Shown here: positions 33,950 through 45,402 of the stretch, in pieces
Layout of the letters: the number at the start of each line of letters is the position of its first letter
How positions within the stretch are numbered: position 1 is the first letter of the stretch
DNA from: Sarcocystis neurona
Lineage: Eukaryota; Apicomplexa; Conoidasida; Eucoccidiorida; Sarcocystidae
DNA: 64,000 bases
Direction of reading: 5' to 3'
Assembly: GCA_000727475.1 (NCBI GenBank)
Contig: KL647299.1
Span: 1,502,379 to 1,566,378, forward strand
Notes under the pieces: model-generated
Told to the model about the DNA's origin: nothing
The model's database searches: none
Seen by the model: the letters and a program-made list of their open reading frames with translations, nothing else
Position numbers and translations under genes: made by a program

Positions 33950-34700
33950 GCAGCATAGCGCTCTTCCCCCGCCGCGTTGCCCACGGTCTAGACAGTTGCA
34001 TGTGTATTTGGACATCGACACGGCTTACGACGATATACTTTGCGTACGCTGTGTAATGTCTCTCCGCAGAGATCTCCTGAGAACAATAATCTACTAGGTT
34101 TGCTCTCCCACTTTTCAGACTACGCACGAAGAATCGAACATGGCAAAATTGATCGCATGGTGTCAAGGTTTGAGGAAACGTCAAGGAGCGTGGACTACAC
34201 AAACCGTCGGTGTCTTCGCTCGGACACGCACAAAGAATCCTACGCTTTTGGGGCAGCTGGCGGCAAGGGCGGGATGTGATCCCCTTTGAAGGTGCACGAT
34301 ATCCCACAAGATGGTCCTTCGCGTACGAACGACAGAAATATTGACTTACTAATCCCACTCTCAACGCTTTCAATGGATCATAAGAGAAGGGCAGCAAACA
34401 GTTCAAAGGCATGTCCAACATGCTGCCATCTAGGTCTGGAACTATACCTGAAAGAATGGCCCCACGAATACAATTTCTGAAAACGTCACGGTGCCACTGA
34501 AGAGAGGGAGCTTTGTATCGCATCCTGTTCGATTATGTTCCCAGATTACTTCTGCTAGATGGTACGGAAGTCGGTGCCAATGGTGGTCAAAGGCTAGCAA
34601 AGGCGACGTTGGAGTGACGTCCCTCTGCAGGCATTGCTTGTCTTTCACGTCGACTCGGTCAACATCCACAGCGCCCCTGTTAGGCATCTTTCGAAACCGT
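33950..34700 (-). mobile_element. Decayed reverse transcriptase-RNase H relic, Ty3/gypsy-like
   Basis: Minus-strand frames 34687-34442 and 34523-33921 together look like the palm and RNase H of an LTR-retrotransposon polyprotein, with frameshifts. In order: a DHHWHRLPYHLAEVIW block in the place of the RT 'D-x-x-x-G-Y-x-Q-I' region, TKLPLFSGTVTF in the place of the next RT block, MLDMPLNCLLPFS where YxDD normally lies, and SQEISAERHYTAYAKY (34075-34028), which fits the RNase H 'S-R-x-L-x-x-A-E-x-x-Y-x-x-x-x-x-E' motif. The YxDD aspartates are not intact, so no activity is expected. The call rests on motif order and spacing by eye. Confidence 0.4.
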
Positions 34701-34805
34701 TTTAGCCCAGCAGGCCCACCTCGGAGATAGACGGCTGCTTCATTTTCTTGACAGTATTCGACAATGCTACAATGATATTAAAAATTCGCCCGCGTGGTGT
34801 GACAC

Positions 34806-35204
34806 TTAGGCGGTGATGCACATGCCGCCTTCGCCATCGAATTGCCCTTTGCTGATGAAGTGTAGCTCGTGCACACTCTCGTCGAACCCCACAGGGACAG
34901 GGTAAGGTTGACCTAGGGGGATGCCAAGACTGACCAACCTGCATCGGCTCACTAATGGGCCTCCCTCCACACAGTAGAATACTGTATCCATATAGTAGGA
35001 TGCAGCTTTAACACGTACGTCCTCCATAACTACGTAGATAGTAGTAAGCTGCAATACTGCATCAGGGATACCACAGTCCAATTCAGTATTCATGCTCTTT
35101 ACGTGGAATTTCCTGGAATGCTGTCTGGACGTGGCAGCAGCCAAGGGGGCCACTTCGAACCGCAGTTTTTTCAACAGTTTGTGGACAGCGCAAGAGAAAC
35201 GCAC
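34806..35204 (-). pseudogene. Possible retropepsin-like relic upstream of the RT relic
   Basis: Minus-strand open segment of 132 codons directly 5' of the RT/RNase H relic, where a protease would lie in a gag-protease-RT order. The segment YYMDTVFYCVEGG followed by SLGIPLGQPYPVPVGF and SVHELHF resembles the layout of a retroviral-type aspartic protease (D-T-G, then G-I-P-L and a V-x-x-x-D-G-S loop), but the D-T-G is not intact. It could instead be an exon of an unknown gene: the C-terminus FDGEGGMCITA is followed by a normal stop. Confidence 0.25.
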
Positions 35205-35442
35205 AGGACACAGGACGCAGCTTAGCTAGGGCGAATCCTTACCAGTGGATTCGCTCGGGTAGACGGTATATTCGCTAGTGTCAGACGACACAACTGGCAG
35301 CCTAATGTCACAAATCGTGTATATACCAAAGCGCCTTTCATGAGTGGGAAGCTTTCAGCCCTCGTTTTCTGAAGTGAGGGAGTTGGAGCACGCACGTGCA
35401 GGGTGTAATTTCTGAAGCAGTTTCTTCAGGTTCTACTCCGTA

Positions 35443-35901
35443 ACCAACAATGATCTGTCTTCACGTACCTCTTCCATAATACAATTTCACTTACCCAGGA
35501 AGCCAGTTCTGCATTCGCTGGCGGCAAGCTGTAGAGATTCCACCGTTCACAGTGTTAACCATAGTCAGACAGCGTCAAAGAGTTACAGCTTCTTTGACTC
35601 GTAAGAGTTCACCTAGTGAGAGAATAGCTGCAGCCCAACGGTACTCCTCAGGAGTGCCCAGCGAATCCACCAACAATGATCCGTCTTCACGTACCTTTTG
35701 CTTAATACAATATTAATTATCCAGGAAGCCAGTTTTGCTTGCGCTGACCGCTAGCTGCCGTGTAGAGCTTCCGCTGTCCACAGCATTAACAACATTCTGA
35801 CAACGGCGAAGAGTTACAGCTTCTTTGATTCGTAAGAATTCCGTTAATGAGAGAATCGCTGCTAGTCAACGGTACTCCTCGGGGTGAGAGCTCCGCTAAT
35901 C
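35443..35901. repeat. Two tandem copies of a 226-bp unit
   Basis: Copy 1 (35443-35668) and copy 2 (35669 to about 35901) both begin ACCAACAATGATC and share TGTCTTCACGTACC-type, CCAGGAAGCCAGTT, AAGAGTTACAGCTTCTTTGA and CGGTACTCCTC blocks in the same order and spacing. On the minus strand the copies carry similar coding-like text (for example AAAILSLGELLRVKEAVTL in copy 1 and AAILSLTEFLRIKEAVTL in copy 2), so the duplicated DNA may once have been coding, but stops interrupt it. Confidence 0.8.
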
Positions 35902-36856
35902 CATGTGAACGTGTGAAGATACTTGTGTCCCGTCCCCACACTTGCCTGAGTTGTAGTGTACGGCATGTTTTCTGCTACAAATGCTACCAGGGCTCTACGG
36001 CAGAGCTGCACTATCAACAGGTGACTTTTCACTCCCGTTGGTTGCATGTTGTGCCGAATGCCTCTGTGCTCTTTCTAAGACAAGAATACTATGTGCTGCC
36101 ACACGTAGCATGCAACTAGGCGTTTACTTGTTGGACTCGTATTTGTCAAACAGGAAAGTGCCTTTTTCGATGCAGATGGTATGTGGGGCCGCGTTCCGGG
36201 CACAAGAGTGCAGGTATCCTTATACGTACTCCCGTCGCCACCAAATTACATTCTTGTTCACACGAATAGACCTCTGTGGATACAGTTCGTTCGTGTCTAC
36301 ACCATTTATTCACTTTGGTCATATACTTTCGTATATGTCCGTACAATGCAGTCTTCTCACGAAATGGTGTGCGTCCTCATTCTCAATAGATGTGCGTCGA
36401 CGTGAGTTGGCATCAACGTGGAAGGTGGTCTAGGACACCTTGGACAGGGCGTGTCCTCTCGAGGGATGGAGACAGGGCCGAGCAGAGTCACCTCGTAATT
36501 GCGGCGGAAGGGACGTTCTGCTCTACATTGAAGTGTGGTTTCAGCACCGTGTGTACTCTTGCAGTAAGTTGAGGCCTCCGGCTTACAACCTTAACTTCGT
36601 GACTCTGCATAAAAAGGCAGGGGAAGAAGAAAACTTTTCCACACAGTTTCCGGCGCAGACCACTGCTCTTTTAGATGCCTTCAGGGAGCATTTTTCGAGT
36701 TGGACGGTGGGAGGGGAAGACGACTGCAATAGCTCCGGCAGAGTTTTTGATGCACATATGTTTTCCCCTTGTGTGCTCACCACTTAGCTGTACGTAACAG
36801 GACTCACTTCTGCTGAGACATTCCCGCTGGTGTGTCGCTGCACAAGATGGCTCTCC

Positions 36857-39170
36857 TCATACTTGCGGCCATACCACCCAATGCGATGACCATAGGAAGC
36901 CGTTTTGGGGCTTCAGTAGCACAACGATAGGCACCAGTTTCCACGTATGTACGCGACCGCTACGTACGTCATTCAGACACCCACCCGACATGATGATAAA
37001 TTGACCGTAGGGGCTCTTCAAAAAGACACGATGTGGCGCATCCTGTATTGCCTTTGTCGCTGGTACGCCCTTGCAGTAATACAGTATCACTCGATCACCC
37101 TGATAACTGTAGAAACACGATGTCCGAAGGAACAACTTGGCTTTTAAGATTCTAGAAGGGAATAAAGAACACTTCCTACGAGTGGCAGCACGAGTAGTGC
37201 TTCTCGGCCGTCCGTGGGTGGCTCTTCACGCTCGGCGCAGCTGCACCAGCTGCAGGCCTTGGCGTGGCCGCCGCCGTGTCGAACTCCGCTTGTATCATCC
37301 TTTCTTCAAGGTAGCTGCTTTCCGGGTTGAGACTTGCCTCCAGAGTCTGTTAGGCGCTTTTTAATAACGTGTCCACTTCTCACTGTCCCCATCAGTAGCT
37401 AAGTTCCCGGCTGAACCTGAGTGCGTCTAGCCGTACCATTGTAGGCGACCGCACGGTTGCTAAGACACTTGCAATTGCTCGCCCCCGCTGCGCCGGCGAT
37501 TTTCCCGGCAACGTCGGAGTTTGAAATCTCAGGTGAAGCCCCAGGAATTCGTCCAGCGAACTACTCTGGCGTGCCTGTTCTTGCCGGCCTCCAGAAAAGG
37601 CGCAACGTTATCTATATTACTTGCAAAGCTGCCCGCCGGAGCACAGACACGGGTAAGGTGCTTTCAGTTGAGCTGTTGGTTTGCACTGGGGAGGCGCGTA
37701 AAAGACGCCTCTCGGATCTCCTGGCTCTATAGTCCTCCAAAAACAGTTTCTGTGTCCGTCCTCCATTAAGCCGTATGTCGTGGGAATGTTCTTTCCCACC
37801 GTCACACATGTTTTGCGCCCAATCGCTGCCGCGTACGCCCTTTGACCCTTACTTGCGGGGCTGCATTGAAGCAGCGGTGCTACAGTCTTTATTTGCCCGT
37901 CCTCTAGCGACACCCAGAACCACTGCCGTTTTGTACGCACACCGGCTTCTCCAACGAGGGCTGCTGGAGTGGGGTCCGGCACCGCCGATGCTACGTATTT
38001 GTTTGCCTGCTGCTACGTATGCCTTATTCTGTGACTGGAGAAAAAATCTCCTTCTGTTACGTGTTCCATTGCTGCTGGTCGTACAGATCTCCTTACAATT
38101 TCGTACCGCTTTGTGCAATGTTTAGCAACCCCATTAATTCGCCGCCTCCCATCCTGCTGTCCTCTTGTGTACGCAGGAGCAGGCTGACCACAGAATCCGG
38201 CGCCTGCGCAGTTTATTCTGCTTCACATTCCGCGCATTCATAGTCCATCAGATCGTGTCCTTAAGTACTCAAGTGTTCTTGCCACACCCCGTATACCATA
38301 TGGCGCAAACGTAATGTATCGTCTCGTCTGGTTGGCAGAGAAGTCGGGAAACTAGGCGTAGAGAAACCACTACTGATCAGAATCTGAACGTCATTTTACG
38401 AGGTTTCATAACTCTGCCAGGCTGTGCGATGCCACCTGCATTAGTGCCCTCTGCATCGATGTTGTTTTCCTGCAAGATCGCCGGCAAGAAGCCACTTTTG
38501 CTTGGGTACACACTGACTGCCCCACCCGCGAAGCACGCTTAACCAACTCCACCCCGGAAGCCAAACGCGTTACTCGGAGGAGCGTGACCAGCACCTGCCC
38601 TGGGGGTAAGAGGAAAAATCCCGCAGGCCTCAGCACGCCAACCACAGCAGTAGCACCCGCAGCCCTGGTAGAGGATTGAGGTGTGCTGCTTTTTCTACTA
38701 CAGAATAGAGGCAGAGGACCTCATGAGAAATTGCATCAAGTCTGAGCAGCACGGCTCTCTACATTCCACCAGCCACGATGCTCTGCCTTTATATTTACTT
38801 TCGTCTACATATGTGGTGTTCGGTAGTGTTCGGCCGGTGTGGCTTTGTACACCTACGCCCACGCAGCCGCAGTTTACGCACTGCTTAGATATGCCCGATT
38901 GTAGAAAACCCGCGAAGCAGTTCCAGAGAATCCACGCATAATTGAGTGCAAGCGAAACCTGTAGCAGCTGGTAGACAAGGGACAGAGGATCCAACGCAAG
39001 TGTAGAATGCTTGTTCGTCTCTTTATTTGCTTTGAATCGTGGAATGGATTTTTGTGCGTCTCTCTCTGCAGATTGCGAGATCTTTGTGTCCTTTTCCTCG
39101 GCAGACAAGCTCGGTTGTGGTGGACCGTCAGTCAGCAAACAAGCGATCTGTACACCCACATGACGCACAG
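36857..39170 (-). mobile_element. Possible second retroelement relic (gag knuckle, protease and RT N-terminus remnants)
   Basis: Three minus-strand remnants lie in gag-protease-RT order. At 39168-38698, CVNCGCVGVGVQSH keeps the C-x2-C-G-x2-G spacing of a CCHC zinc knuckle but not its His and last Cys. At 37982-37617, WVSLEDGQIKTVAPLL then KTCVTVGKNIPTTYG resembles a retropepsin flank with the D-T-G lost. At 37135-36857, LVPIVVLLKPQNGF resembles the RT 'S-P-x-V-x-V-x-K-K-x-D-G' block. Each match alone is weak; the ordered set gives modest support. Confidence 0.25.
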
Positions 39171-39977
39171 ATGTGTATATATCTATCTCTGTTTCTGAAT
39201 CTCAGCCCACGCGACAGCCTCGCTGCAGCTTATTCGTGTGGCGTTTTCGCCAGTCAAAAATTACTGTGGTACACAGGGGGACGGAGAAGTGACAGTAAAG
39301 TGCGGTAAGCGACTGCGTTTGACGTAAGCAGCTGCGTTCTGCATTCTCGTCGAGATGTAGGTGACCGCTTTCGTGTGGACGGAGCGCTAATGGGGTGGGG
39401 GCTCATACACGCGCACGCGCTGGTCACGGCATTTAGACGACTTTGCGTTAGACATAGCAGCTAATAGCAGCAGCTGCAACAGGTAAAGTAAAAGAAGGGT
39501 TCGTTTTGCTCGTTGTCAAGTGAGTGGTGTTTTGCTTGTCGTGACATGCTTGTTGGATCTGGGTCGACACAGCGACGCCGTGCTGTGTACGTAACTTACC
39601 GCATAATGGTGTGTGTAGGTCGACACAGATAAACTGTTTGTACCTGTGTGCTGCTGAATATCACCGTTAGCTGCATTATTGTCGATCAGAGTAGACCTCT
39701 GTCGGTACGTTACGACTTCTTCGCTGTTGACAATTCTGCGTACCTGTGTGACTGCTTCATGGGATGCTCATGTATACACAGCCCATCGTCTCCGCATCGT
39801 GCCTTATAGGGCGTGTGGAGAGATTTTGGTACGCAGAGGAGGAATCTGTGCACTTTTCGGTGTTTTCTCGGTGCGTGCTATCGTAATACTGTAGATTTCA
39901 TCTCCCATTCTTCACCTTCCGTACGTGTAATCGTCAGCATTTATCTTTGTACACCATTGCATGGCTAAGCCGCTGCA

Positions 39978-41681
39978 ATGCTGGAACGCTTGATCACCCT
40001 TTGCGAATGTACTAGGGGAGGCGATCCATGGCCACAGACCTTCCACTGGAGCAGTGTCTGCATCATGGGCAGCACCGCGAGATATGTAGGAGGTTTCTGC
40101 TGCGAAGCAACTTCTCCTCTCTTGACTGGCAACTGGGACTCCAGCAAAGAGCCGGCGAAGGGCGAAGAGAGGTGGAGAAACAGTAATGCAGCAGCAGCAG
40201 CGATTGCTGCCGGTGGTGGTTCTGACCTGCCGAGCACCTGGAGGCAGCAGTACGGACTCAGAAAGAACGACAGCTGCACTGAGTTCGCAGTAACCCTGCA
40301 ACAGCCGCAGCAGGGGGCACCTACGTTGCTGACGCTGCGTGTGGAGAGGACAGCGGGATCTGCGCAGCAGAGTGAACGGCAGAATACGATGCACCAGCAA
40401 ATCCTCCAACAAGCGTCGTCGTCGCACGAAGCCGTCGGTACAAGAGGGAGAGACAGCGGCAACTTTGGTGACTTAGGTTCCGAGTCGTGGAAGAGCTTAC
40501 TTTGTAAGGACACCTTCCAAGCACAACGTCAACGGCAGTGGCAGTGGCAGCAGCAGCGCTTGGGGGGCGCGGAGCACAGACTTGAGCAGCAGAAGCCTCA
40601 TGAACCGCGGCTTTTGGTAGGGAGTTGCCCTGCTGTTCAGGAAGATGTAGAAGCGACGTGCTTCGAACAGCCACCAGGGAGCCAGCGAAATGCTGTTTCC
40701 TCTGCTGCAACCGAAGCGACTGGGGGGACCAGCAGCTTGCTGCTGCATTCTGCAGCAGGTGCGTTTCGTCAAGGCAGCAACGGGGGCTACGCTGCGGCGA
40801 AGAAGCGGCTGCACTGCGCACCCGGATCATCCGTTATGTGTGGTCCTGCAGCGGCGGACTGCAGTGGGTCGGCGCTTGACGTAGCACGCGCGCAGCCAAG
40901 TGGAACAACAACAAGAATGCTGATCGGAGCAGCGGCAGGAGCAGGAGGTAGACTGGAAGGGAAGATCACAGCACGTAGTGGTGCTCCGTATGCCAGTGGA
41001 TTTCTGCGTTCTGAATCCTTTGAACGTTTTCTTGAATCGCCCTATCCGGACGACAGCAGCGGCTTCAGCGGCCGCAGCACGGATTGTTCTGCTTGCAAGT
41101 CTTCTTTGTGCGTTGCTGGTGGAGACTCTGTTCCTTTTTCTGACGTGGTCGTCGGCGAAGCAGCAGTACTGCGTGCCGGGGATTTAATTGACAGACAAGA
41201 GATAGAGAACGGAATGGTGGTGTCGCAGCCAATGAACAAATTGTCTGAAGAGGGCACGCAAGTGCAGCTGCACAAGCACCAGCAACCCCCGGATCAAGAC
41301 GAAGGGCAAAAAAAGCACCACCGACCGGATCAGCAGGACCAACTTGCGCTGTTAAAGGGAAGCAGACCGGAGGAAATTCCCCCAGAGCAGACACAGTCGA
41401 GACAGGAGTGTTCTGTGGAGAGGGAGAGTGCTCCGTTTTGGGGACCGCCGGAACTGCTTAAAGGGACGCAGCTCGTTTCGCAAGTGCGCGTGCTGCAGCG
41501 AGATCCCACAACAGGTGCAGCACAGGAACGTATTGTACAGGTGCTGCTGATACACCGCAACCCTGAGATCTTCTACATTCCTGATTTGTTGACTGATGAG
41601 GAGTGCGACCACCTCATTGCAATATGCAGAGGCCGCTGGGAAAGGAGTAAAACGAGCACGGGCTATGCCACCGCCGAACCG
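39978..41681 (+). CDS. Prolyl 4-hydroxylase (2-oxoglutarate/Fe(II) oxygenase), exon 1
   Basis: First exon of a gene for a prolyl 4-hydroxylase-type dioxygenase, which hydroxylates proline using 2-oxoglutarate, O2 and Fe(II). ATG 39978 opens about 568 codons; an ATG at 40059 is an alternative. The first ~500 residues are a low-complexity Gln/Ala/Ser-rich extension without recognisable domain or clear signal peptide, unusual for the family but typical of coccidian proteins. The conserved domain begins near 41530 with VQVLLIHRNPEIFYIPDLLT, then DEECDHLIAICRGRWERS and TSTGYATAEP. Two phase-0 donors fit exon 2: GAACCG/GTCAGC at 41682 (used here) and AGAGGC/GTAGGG at 41733, which would add 17 residues. 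The extension is rich in CAG triplets. Confidence 0.8.
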
Positions 41682-43608
41682 GTCAGCCAGGCAGCAGCGG
41701 GGACTGATCAACAAATGTGTGGGGGTAGAGGCGTAGGGACACGTGTGCGCGGCGGCTTAGTTGTACAGCTTAGTGTGTACGTGCGTGTGTTTTTTCGTCT
41801 CTCGCTCTGCCTCTGCATACATATACGTAGATAGTGGAAATCAACAGCATAGGCAGCGCTTCGGCACCGACAATGAGGTGCGGGTAAATCAACTGTGTTT
41901 TACTTTCTTCGCCTTCACGTGTGTTTATGTGCTGTCTGTGAATCTACGGGGACACGTATGAATGTGCATGCCCAGGTTTACGTTGGTGGTCGTGCTGTCA
42001 CGTTCAGGTGCTCGTGTGTCTGGAGATTTGTGTGGGGATACATAGTGCCGAGGTGCCTCTTCCGGTGTGTCTTGTCATGGGGGACTGAAGCCTCTGTATA
42101 TATAAGGGGACGCGCGTATATATATGTAAATATACATATGTAGGTACGTCCGGGTAGCTGTCACTCGACGTGTATACGATATGAAGATATATTTACAGCT
42201 GCACAGGTGTACGTGTGTGTCAATATAGCGGTGTCGTGCACGTGCTTCCCCAAATATGCATCCATCCACACACAATGTTCAGCAGCCAAGAGCTGCTGTG
42301 CCTCCACCAGGACGTTTCTGTAGCATGCCCCGGTGAAGGGCGGCAAGGAACCAGGAAACAGTGGCTTGACAGATAGATTACGTGCTGCTGTGTCAACGGA
42401 TACGCCACACTGCTTGCTGCCAGAGCCTCAGAATGCGGTGTATATTGTCCGTTGACGTCGTAGATGATAGAGAGCATACACTACACACAGGAAGTCGTGT
42501 GGATTGCAGTGTGGAAGGGCGTAGGTGGATTGGAGTGTGCACAGATATACTGCACGTGGAGTGCGTCTACATCTAGCTGTCTACTGATGAATACGTGTAT
42601 GTATATGTATGTAGGGGGGTGTGTGTATGTACCTTATATTATCTAGCTGCCTGTATTTATATATATGTATCTCATTTTCTTGGTGAGATTTCAGCGCCGC
42701 TAGTTTTCAGCAGATTCCCACCTGTAAACCCCACTGTGTGGCATTCGTTTACATGAGGTTTCTGCACGTCAACGAGTGCTAAAGGGTTTGGAAAGCCGAT
42801 CATGCGAAAAGTCGAGCTCACGCTTTCCATGTATGTGGATCAAATTTTCTAAACACCGCCACAGTCACATGACAGCGCAAGCACGCGTAGATCTTGTATA
42901 CATAGAGATGCATTATGTAATTGCAATGTACTTTATATGCGCTGTGTGGAAGTCCACAACTCGAGAGGCAGGACAACAGCGCGCGCGCAGTTACAGAGGG
43001 CTTCGACGGCAGCAACAGTTGCGGCAATAGCAGCCGCACGGGTAGAAGACGGGGAGAAAAATTAATTTTTTGTCCGCTACACGTACGCATGCGCGACTAA
43101 AGTTGACTCCTATGACTGTGTGGCCCACTTATCGAAGAATGAGACTTGCGGGTGTGTGCGGGCAGCCGCGGAGGCAAGACATTGAACTGTAACCAGCGAG
43201 GTGTGTTACGCGTGCTACTCCTGCGAGGCGTGGGTATTCATTGTTCATACGCTCCTGCAGCTTGTCCAGGACTACGCCAAGACAGGACGACATTTTCTTC
43301 CTTGTTTGTCTGTCCTCCTTTTGTTGAAAGCAGTATAAGCCTTTTCCCTTGACTGCTCCTGCACACACATTGCAGGCGCGCGGAGCGACTCGGTAACGTT
43401 TGCCTCATTTCCCGCGCCTGCTGTCGTCAGTGTGCAGCCGCAGCAAGAAACGTTCGGCTCTCTGTATTGCTGCAGGACGTCTACCTATTGTATTGACAGC
43501 ACGGTCGTCAAGGCGCGTGTCTTGGTTTGATTTATTTTGAGTCGCTGCGCGCAGTTCGTTTGGGTGCTCCGACTGTTTACTACCGTTTGCTTGTATTGAC
43601 CTGTGCAG

Positions 43609-43837
43609 CACGAATATTCCTCGATGAATAGCGCAAATCGCACAAGCTCGTCAGTGCCGCTGGCAGTTGGAGAGACGACGGGAGTAGAAAATGTGGAACG
43701 GCTCGCCGCTGCTTTTGCGGACATGAACGTACAGCACCTCGAGCCCCTAATCATTGTACGCTACGAGCCCGGTCAGTGCTTCAAAGCGCACCACGACGGG
43801 GGGTTCCGTCCGAAGACGCTGCTGCTTTACTTGAACG
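43609..43837 (+). CDS. Prolyl 4-hydroxylase, exon 2 (HxD iron-binding motif)
   Basis: Acceptor TTGACCTGTGCAG ends at 43608; the exon begins in phase 0 with CACGAATATTCC. It encodes NRTSSSVPLAVGE, a helix (VENVERLAAAFADM), then LEPLIIVRYEPGQCFKAHHD. The HxD iron ligands of the double-stranded beta-helix fold are His-His-Asp at 43789-43797 (the first His and the Asp being the ligands). The exon ends at AACG then GTGAGC (GT at 43838), phase 1. Splicing to exon 3 restores LLLYLND followed by VEEGGETSF, which is exactly the family sequence order, so both junctions are well supported. An intron of about 1.9 kb with TATATA tracts separates it from exon 1. Confidence 0.88.
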
Positions 43838-45139
43838 GTGAGCAGTCTCAGAGACGCGTGTGTGTGTAGGTGTCTACGGATGTGCACCTGCAACGGCCAC
43901 GGATTTACTGGAGAGACTGAGAGACATACAAGTGGCTCTGCAGGGCTCAGTGTGCGCGTGGTGAGAGAAGAAAGAAAGCAGCCTCCAGTTTGTGGGGAGA
44001 GAGATCAACGGTTCTTCTAGCTTTAAAAGGAAGGTGATCTGGGCAGTGTACACATGGCTGCGGCGCTTATCACGAGCACACGTCGAAGAAGTATACACGC
44101 GCAGCGGGGTGACACCTACGTTTACTGAACAGAGAACGTCGGTTGCAGTCTAGTCGAAACAGCAGGACCGCACTTGGCTCCGGAGTGGTGTGCCGGTGCT
44201 TGTCTGTTCGCTGTCTGTAACATTCTGCTCCGCGGATAAATCCAGAGGTCGTGTAGAGTGCTGCTGCTCCTGGGTCTTGATGGCAGTATCAGCCCTTTCT
44301 GTACTTGAGTTCCGGGGTGCACCGACCTGTGAATACGGTCACTCATGTTTTGAGTAAGGTACGACACTATCTCAGTCAGGATAATAGTTGCATATATACG
44401 CCTGAATAGACCATAGTCAGTAACGCCTGTTCGTGCTCTTCGGACCAGTACGCGCTGTGCTTCACTGTGATAAACGCTTCAGTCTAGGCGGTACAGAAAG
44501 CACTTCGCACGTGTGCAAGCTGCTCTTCAACGAGTGATAATGAAAGAGATGCGTAGGGAGAGTAGATCTTTAGGCATCCAGACCGCAGGAGTTAGGGTTT
44601 TCAGGAAAGCGTGCGGCAGCTAGAATGTGTCTTTGTGTAGCTGCCAATACGTGGGTGTCTAGGTCTCTTGTGGTGATATGTACTGCTGTTTGCCGATATC
44701 TCTTCGTGCCTTGAACTAACGCACAATGTGTTTCTGTTCGGTTATCTTTGTGCTTGGAACTGTAACCCTATGGTGATTCTTATGAATACGCGTGGAGTGT
44801 TGCGTTCTCTGTCGACCGAGTCTTCTGTAGACCGCATAGTTTTAACTGCAGCCTGTTTGCGCAGGATACGAACTTTTTCGCCTGGTGATTGTGTCTGCAT
44901 CCGTGTTATTGTTTCACCTCTCCGGTTGTTGGCCGCTTTACTGCTCAAAACATAGTGTCTTGCCAAGCGACTGTATGGTTGCTTCCCTGCGAACACACAT
45001 CAGTTAAAAAGCCTTTTTGGACGGTTCTTTCCTCTCTGATCTTTTCCCGTGTCACCATTCCCCGCACTGCCTAGACCCCTTTTCACCACGAACATTCTGG
45101 ATTCTGCGCTTGTGGTGCTGCTGCTGGGGGGGAGAACAG

Positions 45140-45402
45140 ATGTTGAAGAAGGAGGTGAGACAAGTTTCGAAAACCTGGGCTTCTGCATAACTCCGGCGAA
45201 GCGCGCCGGAGTTTTGTGGACAAATGCCTATCCAGGCACGAATATTATCGACCCGCGACTGCTGCATTCAGGACTCCCGCCGACCAAAGGCATCAAATAT
45301 GTCGTAAATTGCTTCTTCAATAAAGATCCTGTTCGCCTCGGGGCAACCCAGAGAGTGGACGTGTCTCCAGCAGTTACTCCCCGCGTGCGACAATATTCGT
45401 GA
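45140..45402 (+). CDS. Prolyl 4-hydroxylase, exon 3 (distal His and 2-oxoglutarate-binding Lys), C-terminus
   Basis: The acceptor GGGAGAACAG ends at 45139. With the one-base overhang of exon 2 the frame reads N-D-V-E-E-G-G-E-T-S-F, the usual turn after the HxD strand. The distal iron-binding His is at 45265-45267 (PRLLHSGLPP), and the Lys expected to bind 2-oxoglutarate is exactly ten residues later at 45295-45297 (TKGIKYVVNCFF). All catalytic residues are thus present. The protein ends at TGA 45400-45402 after an ordinary polar tail; the whole product is about 731 residues (748 with the alternative exon 1 donor). It resembles collagen-type/plant P4H catalytic domains more than the HIF-type PHD group, but the substrate cannot be told from sequence. 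Confidence 0.88.

Noticed and set aside
34806..39170. Eimeria TA4-type surface antigen (SAG) exons on the minus strand
   Set aside because: Several Cys-containing segments were compared with the family layout, but the typical Cys spacing and N-terminal exon pattern are absent; retroelement remnants fit slightly better.
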